63,323 nucleotides of DNA from Anaerolineaceae bacterium 4572_78. Its GTDB lineage: Bacteria > Chloroflexota > Anaerolineae > 4572-78. Below are positions 43,848 to 52,636 of this stretch, piece by piece. The notes under the pieces were generated by a model that was not told the origin of the DNA, did no database searches, and saw nothing but the letters and a program-made list of their open reading frames with translations. Positions within the stretch are counted from its first letter, which is position 1. Each line of letters starts with the position of its first letter. The stretch is taken from positions 1 to 63,323 of the forward strand of contig NBMH01000046.1 of the NCBI GenBank assembly GCA_002084875.1, read 5' to 3'. A program made the translations under genes and the position numbers.

Positions 43848-45080
43848 ATGGGCAAATTTATTAAACTGGCATGGCGGAATATGTGGCGAAACTGGCGACG
43901 CACTGCTATAGCCATGATTGCGATTGTACTTGGTTTGGTTTTCCTCATTTTTATGCAGGGGATGATTGATGGTTCAGACCAAGCCATGTATGGTAATGCG
44001 GTACGCTTGTACGGCGGGAACATTCAAATTCATGCTCCAGGCTACCATGATAATATAAAACAAATGCCCCTGTTAGCAGTGGATGACCCTGATATGGTAG
44101 TAGAAACGGCATTGTCTCATCCGCAAGTGATAGTTGCTTCAAAGCGAATCAATACGGCTGGCATGGTCAGTAGTCGTTCAGAAACCTATCCAGTACTTAT
44201 CACTGGCATCGAACCTTCGGCTGAAGCTCCCATCAGCCTAGTAGCCGAAAATATCACTCAAGGGCGTTTTATGGCTGATGCAGATGTTGATGCCATTTTA
44301 ATTGGCAAAGGCTTGGCAGAACTACTGGAAGCCGCCGTTGGTGACAACTTGACTTTAGTAGGGCGTAGGAAAGGTGAGGCAATGCGCCAACATACCATGA
44401 CTGTAGTAGGTATCTACAGTTTAGGTTTAGCTGAGGCTGAAAAAGGAACAGTTTTCATCAACTTAGCTGATGCCCAAACACTTTATAATTTACGTGACCA
44501 AGTATCAGAAGTGGTTATTTCCCTAGATAAAGTTGGTCAGGAAGATATGGTAGTATCTGACTTGTCGAAAGCTTTACCTAGCCATGAAGTTGATTCATGG
44601 ATAACCCTAAAACCAGAGATACGGGATACGATGGACATGAAATCAACCTTTACAAGCATCTTTGGGTTTGTGGTATTGCTTGTTGCCAGTATTGGTATTC
44701 TTAATATCATGATGATGGCTGTTTTTGAACGCACTCGCGAGATGGGTGTTCTGGCTTCACTAGGCATGAAAGGGCGACAATTAATTGGGTTGTTTCTGTT
44801 GGAAGGAATATTTATCGGTGCAGTAGGCTCGGTGATTGGTTGCGTTGTGGGTTGGCTAGTTATTATTGCTATTGCTCAAGTAGGCTATGACATATCCTAT
44901 GCTTCTGAAATGGGTGGAGATATGGTAGTCTTAATGGGTGATACACTCTATCCCTCTATTAGTTTAGGGTATGTTATCTCTGTAGGTATTTTGACAACAA
45001 TTATTGCCGCTTTGGCATCGCTTTATCCGGCTTGGCAAGCTTCACGCAAAGAGCCAGCCGAAGCACTACACTATATTTAG
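43848..45080 (+). CDS. MacB/LolC-like ABC transporter permease 1
   Basis: 410 residues: N-terminal TM after a basic start (LAWRNMWRNWRRTAIAMIAIVLG), a large extracytoplasmic domain of the MacB_PCD type (about 45-270), then three C-terminal TM segments of the FtsX type, with FERTREMGVLASLGMKGRQLIGLF in the loop and PAWQASRKEPAEALHY at the end. AAAGGAG lies before the ATG. Permease 2 and the ATPase follow on the same strand, so this looks like a LolCDE- or MacB-type lipoprotein or peptide exporter. Permease 2 starts 92 bases downstream, with a hairpin between. Confidence 0.88.
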   Translation: MGKFIKLAWRNMWRNWRRTAIAMIAIVLGLVFLIFMQGMIDGSDQAMYGNAVRLYGGNIQIHAPGYHDNIKQMPLLAVDDPDMVVETALSHPQVIVASKRINTAGMVSSRSETYPVLITGIEPSAEAPISLVAENITQGRFMADADVDAILIGKGLAELLEAAVGDNLTLVGRRKGEAMRQHTMTVVGIYSLGLAEAEKGTVFINLADAQTLYNLRDQVSEVVISLDKVGQEDMVVSDLSKALPSHEVDSWITLKPEIRDTMDMKSTFTSIFGFVVLLVASIGILNIMMMAVFERTREMGVLASLGMKGRQLIGLFLLEGIFIGAVGSVIGCVVGWLVIIAIAQVGYDISYASEMGGDMVVLMGDTLYPSISLGYVISVGILTTIIAALASLYPAWQASRKEPAEALHYI

Positions 45081-45093
45081 GAATGGCTATCGC

Positions 45094-45134
45094 TCACCAC
45101 CTGCGAGGTGCGAAGCTCCTCGTAGGTAGTGAGG
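45094..45134. repeat. Palindromic hairpin between the permease genes
   Basis: CTCAC with ACCTGCGAGG and CCTCGTAGGT with GTGAG form a long imperfect stem with loop TGCGAAG. It resembles the other small palindromic modules of the window. No T-run follows, so it may tune message stability between the two genes. Confidence 0.6.
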
Positions 45135-45172
45135 GAGATGATTATTATGTCATGTGAAGGAGAATGAAAAAT

Positions 45173-46393
45173 ATGTTAAGTAAATTGTTGACCATAGCAT
45201 ATCGTGATTTGATACGCAATCGGCGGCGGTCAGTTTTCACATTGATTGCTGTAGCAATAGGATTGGCTTTGATAATTACCATGAATGGGCTTATAGAAGG
45301 TGCTTTAGAAGGTGCTATGCGAAATAATATTCGTCTAAAAACAGGTCATGCACAGGTGCGTGCCGAATCGTATCCCGACGGCAAGTTAAGTCTTAAATGG
45401 CAAGACCTGATAGACAATGCTGATGAATTATCAGCACAAGTCAATGGCATGAGTGAAGTCAAAGCCGCTGCTCCCGTTTTGTGGGCGACAGGTATCCTCT
45501 ATACCATTGATGAAACGGTTGGCTTGCAAGTTTATGGGATTGAGACTACATCACCAATCTATGACCCAATTCGAGAAGCGATGGTAACGGGTGATTTCAT
45601 CACGGACGATGACCGAAGCGGGATACTTATTGGCAAACGCTTGGCTGAGCAATTGGGTGTTGGTGTAGAACAAAAGGTAAGCCTATCAGTCGGTACTGCT
45701 GACGGACCACCTGATGAGGGTATTTTTACCATTCGGGGGATATTCTCTACAGGTAACCTTTTTTATGATGAGCATACTATTTTTTTGCCGCTGTCGAAGG
45801 CACAGGCATTTACTCATACCAGTGGACGTGCCAGTTCTATTATGATAATGCTCCACCAACAGGATGATGCTGATAAAGTGGCGGCAACTTTGAAAAGCCC
45901 AGGATTAGCTACATTCACTTGGGAAGATTTGAATCAACTGTTACTGACAACTATCCAACAAGGAATGGCTTTTTATGTAATAATGTATGCCATTGTGATA
46001 ATGGTAGTTGCAGTAGTTATCGTGAATACGCTTCTTATGTCTGTCTTTGAACGTGTCCGTGAAATGGGAATTTTAGCTGCCTTAGGTATGAAAGGGCGAC
46101 AAATTATGACGATGGTTCTAATGGAATCTGTCATTCTAGGGCTAGCAGGTGTCGTCATTGGAATTATACTCGGCTCGGCTTATGTAGTCTACTTGTCAAA
46201 AACAGGCATATACATTGGTGAAGTATCAGCAAGTGTTGACGTTGGTTACGGTACTGTAATGTATGCTCGCTGGGTATTGGCTAATGTTCTGTCGCTTTCG
46301 GGCTGGACTTTTGCAATTATTTTGTTAGGATCCCTCTATCCTGCTTGGTTTGCAGCTCGCTTGGCACCAGTGGAGGCGTTGCATAATTTGTAA
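45173..46393 (+). CDS. MacB/LolE-like ABC transporter permease 2
   Basis: 406 residues. The start is ATG at 45173, with AAGGAG 10 bases upstream; an in-frame ATG at 45164 sits only one base from that site. The same layout as permease 1: N-terminal TM (RDLIRNRRRSVFTLIAVAIG), extracytoplasmic domain, three TM segments with FERVREMGILAALGMKGRQ and PAWFAARLAPVEALHN. A heteromeric permease pair with one ATPase is the LolCE arrangement. The next gene (46474) is a PD-(D/E)XK-like insert, then the ATPase. Confidence 0.88.
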   Translation: MLSKLLTIAYRDLIRNRRRSVFTLIAVAIGLALIITMNGLIEGALEGAMRNNIRLKTGHAQVRAESYPDGKLSLKWQDLIDNADELSAQVNGMSEVKAAAPVLWATGILYTIDETVGLQVYGIETTSPIYDPIREAMVTGDFITDDDRSGILIGKRLAEQLGVGVEQKVSLSVGTADGPPDEGIFTIRGIFSTGNLFYDEHTIFLPLSKAQAFTHTSGRASSIMIMLHQQDDADKVAATLKSPGLATFTWEDLNQLLLTTIQQGMAFYVIMYAIVIMVVAVVIVNTLLMSVFERVREMGILAALGMKGRQIMTMVLMESVILGLAGVVIGIILGSAYVVYLSKTGIYIGEVSASVDVGYGTVMYARWVLANVLSLSGWTFAIILLGSLYPAWFAARLAPVEALHNL

Positions 46394-46400
46394 ATTTTAT

Positions 46401-46452
46401 CATGTAGGACGGGCTTCCATCCGTCAGACAGACATCTTGTCTATCATACATG
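46401..46452. repeat. Double-hairpin palindrome with CATGTA/TACATG outer stem
   Basis: Outer stem CATGTA (46401-46406) and TACATG (46447-46452) enclose GACGG/CCGTC and AGACA/TGTCT hairpins. The architecture (two hairpins inside an outer stem) equals that of the family B core but the sequence is different. It sits between permease 2 and the inserted PD-(D/E)XK gene. Confidence 0.7.
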
Positions 46453-46473
46453 AATATTATGTGAGTTAAGACT

Positions 46474-47109
46474 ATGTTAACATTTAGTGAATGTACCTTA
46501 GTAAAACTGGATAAACGTTTCGGATTAAAACAAATTTGGACAAGTGATGTATTAAATGATTGGCTAAATGCCGATGCGGAAATTGTTGATTGGGAAATAA
46601 ATTTGCTCAATTTATTGAGAGAGTCACTAATTTTAGGTGTCCATGATTGGAATGAATTTGAATTAAAACAACGATTTGTCGCACCAATTTTTGCCATGGT
46701 TCATTTTACATCAGATACATTTAACCTTTTTGCAGAAAGAAATTTTGCAGGGACTGTTGAAAGTATAGAAATGCAAGGTAAACCTGATGGTATTATTGCC
46801 TCGGGGGTTCGAGAACCTGAAAAGCCTTATTTTTGCTTTCAGGAATACAAAAAGGAACGTGACCCTAAAGGTGACCCAGCGGGACAGGCTCTGGCAGCTA
46901 TGCTCGTTGCCCAAGAAATTAATGAACACAAGCATCCCATTTATGGTTGTCATGCTATCGGTGATGTGTGGCGATTTATGACATTACAAGATAAACATTA
47001 TAGCATCAGCGGTTCTTATGCAGCCACACGGGATGATATTTTTGATATATTTCGTATTCTCAAAACATTGAAACTTATTATTATTGCTTTAGTGGAAAAA
47101 GAGGAGTAA
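46474..47109 (+). CDS. PD-(D/E)XK-like protein, copy 3, inside an ABC operon
   Basis: 211 residues, paralogous to the genes at 41.3-42.6 kb: MLTFSECTLVKLDKRFGL, GVHDWNEFELKQRF, then GKPDGIIASGVREPEK with CFQEYKKERD (PD...ExK) and GDPAGQALAAMLVAQEINEH. It separates permease 2 (81 bases before) from the ATPase (7 bases after), so it was likely inserted into the operon and is probably transcribed with it. Function unknown. Intact. Confidence 0.75.
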   Translation: MLTFSECTLVKLDKRFGLKQIWTSDVLNDWLNADAEIVDWEINLLNLLRESLILGVHDWNEFELKQRFVAPIFAMVHFTSDTFNLFAERNFAGTVESIEMQGKPDGIIASGVREPEKPYFCFQEYKKERDPKGDPAGQALAAMLVAQEINEHKHPIYGCHAIGDVWRFMTLQDKHYSISGSYAATRDDIFDIFRILKTLKLIIIALVEKEE

Positions 47110-47116
47110 CTTATAA

Positions 47117-47791
47117 ATGGAAGTTATCCAATTAGAAAATGTAACCAAAATCTATAAGCTTGGTGAAGTTGAGACTCGTGCTTTAGATGATGTTACCCTA
47201 AATATTAAAGAAGGTGAATTTACGACGTTGGTTGGTCCTTCGGGGTCAGGTAAAACAACCATGTTACAGATGATGGGTTGTTTGGATAAACCAAATAGTG
47301 GTGTCGTGAAAATCAATGGGCAGGATGTGATTCGACTAAATGCCAACAAACGTGCCGACATGCGGCGAGATATGATTGGCTTTATCTTTCAGTTTTTCGC
47401 CCTTGTGCCAGTCCTTACTGCCTATGAAAATGTAGAACTACCATTATTATTGAAAGGGGTCGAAAAAAAGGAACGCCATGAGCGAACAATGGAGATGTTA
47501 AATGCGGTTGGATTATCCGACCGAGTTCATCATCGCCCCGACCAATTAAGTGGTGGGCAACAACAACGAGTAGCAATTGCTCGTGCTTTGGCACCTGAAC
47601 CCTCGCTAGTTTTAGCAGATGAACCGACAGCAAACTTGGATACCGCTAGTGGTAAACAAGCAATGGAAGTCATGCAGAAACTCAATGAAAAGACAGAAAC
47701 AGCTTTCATCTTTGCGACCCATGACCCGCGTATAGTTGCTTATGCCAAACGAGTGGTTAAAATGCAAGACGGCAGGCTGGTAAACGATTAG
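47117..47791 (+). CDS. LolD/MacB-like ABC transporter ATPase
   Basis: 224 residues. Walker A is GPSGSGKTT (about 40-48), the Q-loop region is [18 protein letters not shown], the signature is [15 protein letters not shown], Walker B is [12 protein letters not shown], and the H-loop is FATHD. It belongs to the lipoprotein/macrolide exporter ATPase family and would drive the two permeases at 43.8-46.4 kb. The HlyD-like partner at 32.7-34.1 kb is a candidate adaptor but lies far away. Intact and of normal length. Confidence 0.93.
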   Translation: MEVIQLENVTKIYKLGEVETRALDDVTLNIKEGEFTTLVGPSGSGKTTMLQMMGCLDKPNSGVVKINGQDVIRLNANKRADMRRDMIGFIFQFFALVPVLTAYENVELPLLLKGVEKKERHERTMEMLNAVGLSDRVHHRPDQLSGGQQQRVAIARALAPEPSLVLADEPTANLDTASGKQAMEVMQKLNEKTETAFIFATHDPRIVAYAKRVVKMQDGRLVND

Positions 47792-47810
47792 TAACTATTC
47801 AAGTTATAGT

Positions 47811-48359
47811 TCAGTCTCCCACTTTTGGTAAAGGAGCTGGAGTTGGTTCTTCACCATCAATAGGTGTTGAAGTGGGGGGCGAGGAAGTTGATGTATCCGT
47901 AGGTTGAATGGGTGTATCTGTTGGTGGAATGGGCGTGTTTGTAGGAGGGATAGGCGTATCTGTTGGTGGGATAGGCGTGTCTGTTGGTAAAATAGGTACT
48001 GGTGTATCTGTGAACTCTGCCCTCAATGTTGCTGTTGGTGGAACAGGGGTAGGGACAGGTGTTTCAGTTGGAGTTGGAACTTGAGGCGATGAATCTTCGA
48101 TTGAAGTTGGTAATAATGTAGGCACCTCAATAGGTGTTTCTTGAATTATAACCACCGTAAATGTGGGCATTGGTATAGCCGTATTAATTTCTTGTGCGGT
48201 TGGGCTTGGAGTCCAAATTGGATAAGTGGCAGTAGACATTGGTGTAGCCGTCTGGGGAGCAGGAGCAACCATCAACAAGCTAAATCCAATACAATAGCAA
48301 AAAATTGTGAGTGAAATCACAACGACAAGCATGGTACGGATAGTATATCTTGTTGGCAT
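47811..48359 (-). CDS. Membrane-anchored Pro/Thr-rich protein
   Basis: 182 residues. One TM helix near the N-terminus (MLVVVISLTIFCYCIGFSLL, about 10-29), then a long linker of TP-rich repeats (PTDTPIPPTDTPIPP) to the end, with no recognisable folded domain. It is likely exposed outside the membrane as a stalk. The DNA repeats of 18-24 bases encoding the linker could vary in number. The neighbours are the exporter ATPase, convergent, and a dipeptide ABC ATPase. Confidence 0.65.
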   Translation of the reverse strand: MPTRYTIRTMLVVVISLTIFCYCIGFSLLMVAPAPQTATPMSTATYPIWTPSPTAQEINTAIPMPTFTVVIIQETPIEVPTLLPTSIEDSSPQVPTPTETPVPTPVPPTATLRAEFTDTPVPILPTDTPIPPTDTPIPPTNTPIPPTDTPIQPTDTSTSSPPTSTPIDGEEPTPAPLPKVGD

Positions 48360-48393
48360 CTCTTAAAAACTCCCGCTTCACACATGGCTAAGG

Positions 48394-48421
48394 CAAGAAA
48401 GGTTTTCAAAAACCTTTCTTG
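48394..48421. repeat. 28-bp perfect palindrome module
   Basis: CAAGAAAGGTTTT pairs perfectly with AAAACCTTTCTTG around a CA/AA centre. An identical copy is at 52523-52550, and a close relative lies inside the family A element at 18896-18926. Confidence 0.8.
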
Positions 48422-48446
48422 TCTAACCATCAAATCCAAAATGCGG

Positions 48447-49421
48447 TCAAATTTTTTCAACCAGATGGCAGGCAGTAAAATGTCCTGCTATTTTTTCTTC
48501 AAAATCAGGCATATCTATCCTACAACGGTCAACAGCAACGGGACAACGCGTATGGAAACGACAGCCCGGTGGAGGGTTACTCGCACTTGGCACATCACCC
48601 TCTAAGATAATGCGTTTTCGTCTTTTATGTGGATTTGGAATCGGGATAGAAGAGAGCAATGCTTGAGTATACGGATGTTGTGGGTCATTAAACAAATCAT
48701 CACGCGGAGCAAGTTCGACAATTTTACCTAAGTACATTACTCCGATGCGGTCGCTGATATGTTCAACTACACTAAGGTCATGTGCAATGAAAACATAAGT
48801 CAATCCCATTTCTTCTTGAAGTTCATCCAACAGGTTCAACACAGTTGATTGAATAGAAACATCCAAGGCAGAAACAGGCTCATCGGCAATAATCAGTTTC
48901 GGTTTCATGGTCAATGCTCTAGCAATACCAATCCGTTGTCGTTGTCCTCCCGAAAATTCGTGAGGGTAACGGCGAGCATGTTCAGCCCGTAAGCCAACTC
49001 GTACCAGTGTTTCAGCTACGATTTGGCGGCGTTCTTGTGGAGTACCAATCCCATGAGCCCGCAAGCCTTCTGAAATACTCTCTCCAACAATCATACGTGG
49101 GTCAAGAGATGAATAAGGGTCTTGGAAGATAATTTGCAGGTCCCGCCGTATTTTTTTCATCTCACTACTGCCTAAAGAAAATAAATCTTTATTATCAAAC
49201 CACACTTTCCCTGAAGTTTGAGGGGTAAGACGCAAAATAGTACGTCCGGTGGTACTTTTTCCACAACCCGACTCACCGACTAAACCAAGAGTTTCCCCTT
49301 TTTTGATGGTAAAACTGACATTATCAACAGCTCTAACCCAATTTTGTACTCGTTGCAAGATACCTCCCCGAATTGGGAAGTATTTGACTAAATTTTCAAC
49401 AACAAGTAAATCGTTTTTCAT
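48447..49421 (-). CDS. Dipeptide/oligopeptide ABC transporter ATPase, OppF/DppF type
   Basis: 324 residues. [11 protein letters not shown] (Walker A), [14 protein letters not shown] (signature), [14 protein letters not shown] (Walker B), FIAHD (H-loop), and the C-terminal oligopeptide-type region [19 protein letters not shown]. It pairs with the OppD-type ATPase 11 bases upstream on the same strand, with an AGGAG site overlapping that gene's stop. The transporter (48.4-54.7 kb) would import peptides. Intact, unlike the binding protein and DppB. Confidence 0.93.
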   Translation of the reverse strand: MKNDLLVVENLVKYFPIRGGILQRVQNWVRAVDNVSFTIKKGETLGLVGESGCGKSTTGRTILRLTPQTSGKVWFDNKDLFSLGSSEMKKIRRDLQIIFQDPYSSLDPRMIVGESISEGLRAHGIGTPQERRQIVAETLVRVGLRAEHARRYPHEFSGGQRQRIGIARALTMKPKLIIADEPVSALDVSIQSTVLNLLDELQEEMGLTYVFIAHDLSVVEHISDRIGVMYLGKIVELAPRDDLFNDPQHPYTQALLSSIPIPNPHKRRKRIILEGDVPSASNPPPGCRFHTRCPVAVDRCRIDMPDFEEKIAGHFTACHLVEKI

Positions 49422-49432
49422 GATACTATCTC

Positions 49433-50443
49433 CTATTTTTTGTCTTCATAAACCCAACAACGAGCAATATGATTGTCAGTAACATTAAATAATGGAGGCA
49501 TTTCTTCCGTACAACGTGTCATCTGTTTTTCCAGTCGTACCTGACAACGTGGAGCAAACCGACATGCAGGAGGCAAATCAACCAAGTTAGGCACAGAACC
49601 AGGAATAGTACTCAACTTTTCTTTTCGTTCCCCCAAAATCGGAATTGAAGCTAACAATGCAGTAGTATAGGGATGCTTAGAGTTGTCAAAGAGTTCAAAA
49701 ACACTTGCCTGTTCTACAATTTGTCCGGCATACATGACCGCAACTCTATCTGCCATTTCGGCTACAATTCCCATATCATGGGTGATTACCAAAATGGAAG
49801 TACCAAACTGGTCTTGCATTTTGTCCATAAGTTCCAAAATTTGAGCCTGGATGGTCACATCAAGAGCAGTGGTCGGCTCGTCAGCGATGAGCAAATCAGG
49901 CAGGTTAGATAACATCATAGCTATCATAACACGTTGTGCCTGTCCACCTGAAATTTCATGTGGGAAAGCACTTGATTTCTTTTCAGCATCGGGAATACCG
50001 ACTTTGCTAAGCCACTCAACTGCACGTTTTCGGCCTGTTTCTTCGCCTAATGCCTGATGAACTTCTAAAACTTCAGCCACTTGGTAGCCAATATCAAAAA
50101 CGGGATTGAGACACCCGCTGGGTTGTTGGAAAATCATGGCAATTTGATTGCCGCGAACTTTACACATTTCGTATTCTGATTTTGCCAACAAATTTTCGCC
50201 ATTAAAAAAAATCTCACCTTCGATAATTTCACCCGGTTGCCCTATCAACTGCATGACCGAAAGTGAGGTTACACTTTTACCACAACCTGACTCTCCTACG
50301 ATGGCGAGTGTTTCACCAGGCATTATATGAAAGTCAACACCATCAACTGCATGGACAACCCCTTCTTCGGTATAGAAGTAGGTCTTTAATTTTTTCACAT
50401 CCAGCAATGGCCCTTTTTTATCTTTATGCTTATTTTTTGTCAT
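49433..50443 (-). CDS. Dipeptide/oligopeptide ABC transporter ATPase, OppD/DppD type
   Basis: 336 residues with [17 protein letters not shown] (Walker A), [14 protein letters not shown] (signature), [14 protein letters not shown] (Walker B), VITHD (H-loop) and a C-terminal [11 protein letters not shown] region. It forms the ATPase pair with the gene downstream and is preceded by an AAAGGA site. Intact. Confidence 0.93.
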   Translation of the reverse strand: MTKNKHKDKKGPLLDVKKLKTYFYTEEGVVHAVDGVDFHIMPGETLAIVGESGCGKSVTSLSVMQLIGQPGEIIEGEIFFNGENLLAKSEYEMCKVRGNQIAMIFQQPSGCLNPVFDIGYQVAEVLEVHQALGEETGRKRAVEWLSKVGIPDAEKKSSAFPHEISGGQAQRVMIAMMLSNLPDLLIADEPTTALDVTIQAQILELMDKMQDQFGTSILVITHDMGIVAEMADRVAVMYAGQIVEQASVFELFDNSKHPYTTALLASIPILGERKEKLSTIPGSVPNLVDLPPACRFAPRCQVRLEKQMTRCTEEMPPLFNVTDNHIARCWVYEDKK

Positions 50444-50482
50444 TAATTAATCCTTTCTTAATAAGTTTTGACTTACCCTGTG

Positions 50483-51421
50483 TTACATCTTCAAGCGTGG
50501 GTCAATGGCATCTCGTAGCCCATCACCAGCGAAGTTAAAGGATAATACAGCCAAAAAGATTAAAACGCCTGGATAGAGTGCTAGTAATGGATACATTAAC
50601 ATATCTGTTCTAGCATTGGAGAGCATGTTTCCCCAAGTAGGTGTGGGCAATTGGACACCAAACCCCAAAAAGCTTAAGACTGATTCGACAATAATTGCTC
50701 CACCCACCGCTAAGGTTGAACTTACGATAATGGGAGCCATTGAATTTGGAATCATGTGGCGGAAAATGATTGATGTATCAGAAACGCCAAGTGCTTTTGA
50801 GGCTTCGGCAAATTCTTGCTCACGTAGGCTCAATACCATGCCACGCACTAAACGAGCCGGACCTGTCCATTGCAGGCCGGCTAAAATAACTACGATGACC
50901 ACCACGCTTGTCCATTCCCTGGGTATGCCTGGTATTTCGACATTACGAAGGATGATTGACATCACTAATAGTAGTGGTAGAGAAGGTATGGTCAATACCA
51001 AATCAACAATACGCATAGCAATTGTGTCAGTCCAGCCACCATAGTACCCTGACACAGCCCCAACAGTCATGCCGAGAATTGTTTCCAAAAAAGAAACCGC
51101 AAAACCAACTGCGAGAGATATACGTCCCGCATAGAGTAATCGAGTCAACAGGTCACGCCCCAACTCATCTGTACCTAAAACATGATATCCACCTAAATGG
51201 TCAGTTGAAAACGGACCTAAACGTTGAGCACCTTTAACTTGATCAGTATAATCATAAGGCATAAATACTGGTCCAATAATCACACAAAGCAACAGGATAC
51301 TAATAGTTATCAAACCGAGAAGTGCCATGCGATGTCTGATAAATCGCCGCCAAATAACCACAAACTGACTTTCCTCTTCGGTAGTCAGCAAGGCTTCAGC
51401 TTGTAATTCAGCAACTGTCAT
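50483..51421 (-). CDS. Dipeptide/oligopeptide ABC transporter permease, DppC type
   Basis: 312 residues. Six TM segments and an intact EAA loop (FAEASKALGVSDTSIIFRHMIPN), which docks on the ATPase. N-terminal DppC style: FIRHRMALLGLITI. C-terminal LSFNFAGDGLRDAIDPR. An AAAGGA site precedes the ATG. It contrasts with DppB next to it, where the corresponding loop is missing. Confidence 0.92.
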   Translation of the reverse strand: MTVAELQAEALLTTEEESQFVVIWRRFIRHRMALLGLITISILLLCVIIGPVFMPYDYTDQVKGAQRLGPFSTDHLGGYHVLGTDELGRDLLTRLLYAGRISLAVGFAVSFLETILGMTVGAVSGYYGGWTDTIAMRIVDLVLTIPSLPLLLVMSIILRNVEIPGIPREWTSVVVIVVILAGLQWTGPARLVRGMVLSLREQEFAEASKALGVSDTSIIFRHMIPNSMAPIIVSSTLAVGGAIIVESVLSFLGFGVQLPTPTWGNMLSNARTDMLMYPLLALYPGVLIFLAVLSFNFAGDGLRDAIDPRLKM

Positions 51422-51454
51422 AACAATTTTTCCTTTCTATCAAATAAATTTCGT

Positions 51455-51533
51455 ATTACAGGCTTCTTGCCTGTATGGACAAACTAGAAATCTGTCTTAC
51501 GTGAACGGACTGAAAGTCCATTCTACAATGTAA
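51455..51533. repeat. Palindromic module cluster between dppC and dppB
   Basis: Hairpins TACAGGC/GCCTGTA (51457-51475) and GGACT/AGTCC (about 51507-51519) lie within TTAC/GTAA flanks. A related CAGGCTTCTATCCTG lies near 24618. It occupies the gap between the two permease genes. Confidence 0.6.
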
Positions 51534-51534
51534 G

Positions 51535-52431
51535 TTAGGAATAACGAATACGTGGGTCTACAACTGTATATAATACATCTGCTAACAACGTAGCAGCAAC
51601 CACCAAGATAGCATTAATAAATAACAACGCCATCACCACGGGCCAATCATCCTGGTTAAGTGCCATGATGTACATATACCCAATTGCTTTGTAATTGAAA
51701 ACCGTTTCGGTCACAATTGCCCCAGTAAAAATACTAGGAATTTGATAAACCACAATAGTAATAATGGGGATAAGCCCATTAGGTGTTGCCCCCAAAACGC
51801 CCAAGACACTGTTGGGGTCTATCCGAATACTAACAATGTCGCCACTCGGCAAGTAAGGGATGCCTGCTTTTTGAAACTGCATACTAAATATCATTATTAT
51901 TATCAAGCCGAACCAAAAGACAGGCATGGATATTCCGAAAAAAGTAAATGTTGTTAAGGCATAGTCAAAACGTGAATACTGATTTACAGCCGAATATATA
52001 CCGGCCGGTATAGATATCATCAAAGCTAAAATGGTTGACAGAACCATCAGATATAGGGTATTAGGCAAGCGTTCGGCGATAAGTTCAATGACGGGTTGTT
52101 GTTGGGCAATTTTCCATGATGCACCAAAATCGAGTCGTAAAATGCCTTTGCGACCTGATATTTTATAAGCATCTCGCCAGGCTGGCACATTTGCCATCCA
52201 ATCATCACCAACTAACCAAGTAAGGTATTGCAAGTACCATGGCTTATCCAAGCCCATCAGTCCTTCTATGCGGTCAATATCACTTTGAGATACTTTATTG
52301 TTACCAGTTGCCATTGATAACCCTGACAGAGGTCCGCCCGGAGCAAAAGCCAATAAACCATAAATAATGATAGTCGCAGCAATAACAATAAATACCATTT
52401 GTATGGCACGACGAATGAGATAAGCGGTCAT
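51535..52431 (-). CDS. Dipeptide/oligopeptide ABC permease, DppB type, lacking the EAA loop
   Basis: 298 residues. N-terminal YLIRRAIQMVFIVIAATIII, six TM segments expected, C-terminal LLADVLYTVVDPRIRYS. Around 51780, GVLGATPN joins NGLIPIITIVV directly. Relatives have about 45-50 residues here, including the EAA loop (SSMLEVLRQDYVRTARAKG-like) that contacts the ATPase. The loss is in frame. An importer with this subunit should be unable to couple ATP hydrolysis. AGGAGG precedes the ATG. Part of the 48.4-54.7 kb peptide transporter. Confidence 0.82.
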   Translation of the reverse strand: MTAYLIRRAIQMVFIVIAATIIIYGLLAFAPGGPLSGLSMATGNNKVSQSDIDRIEGLMGLDKPWYLQYLTWLVGDDWMANVPAWRDAYKISGRKGILRLDFGASWKIAQQQPVIELIAERLPNTLYLMVLSTILALMISIPAGIYSAVNQYSRFDYALTTFTFFGISMPVFWFGLIIIMIFSMQFQKAGIPYLPSGDIVSIRIDPNSVLGVLGATPNGLIPIITIVVYQIPSIFTGAIVTETVFNYKAIGYMYIMALNQDDWPVVMALLFINAILVVAATLLADVLYTVVDPRIRYS

Positions 52432-52522
52432 ATTTTACCTCCTAATTATTAAGGGAGTAATGAAATAAAATCAGTAATATAGGGGGCAATCCCTTGTGGT
52501 TACCCCATTGTCAATGGTCAAA

Positions 52523-52550
52523 CAAGAAAGGTTTTCAAAAACCTTTCTTG
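52523..52550. repeat. 28-bp perfect palindrome module, second copy
   Basis: Identical to the module at 48394-48421. A CCATTG/CAATGG palindrome lies just before it. It is in the gap between dppB and the binding-protein pseudogene. Confidence 0.8.
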
Positions 52551-52636
52551 TCTTAATAAAAGAAGTCTTAAGGAGTGCAATACATAAATGCATTGCATGC
52601 AACAGCCTAAAGCTATTGTGCTCCTATTAACATTTT

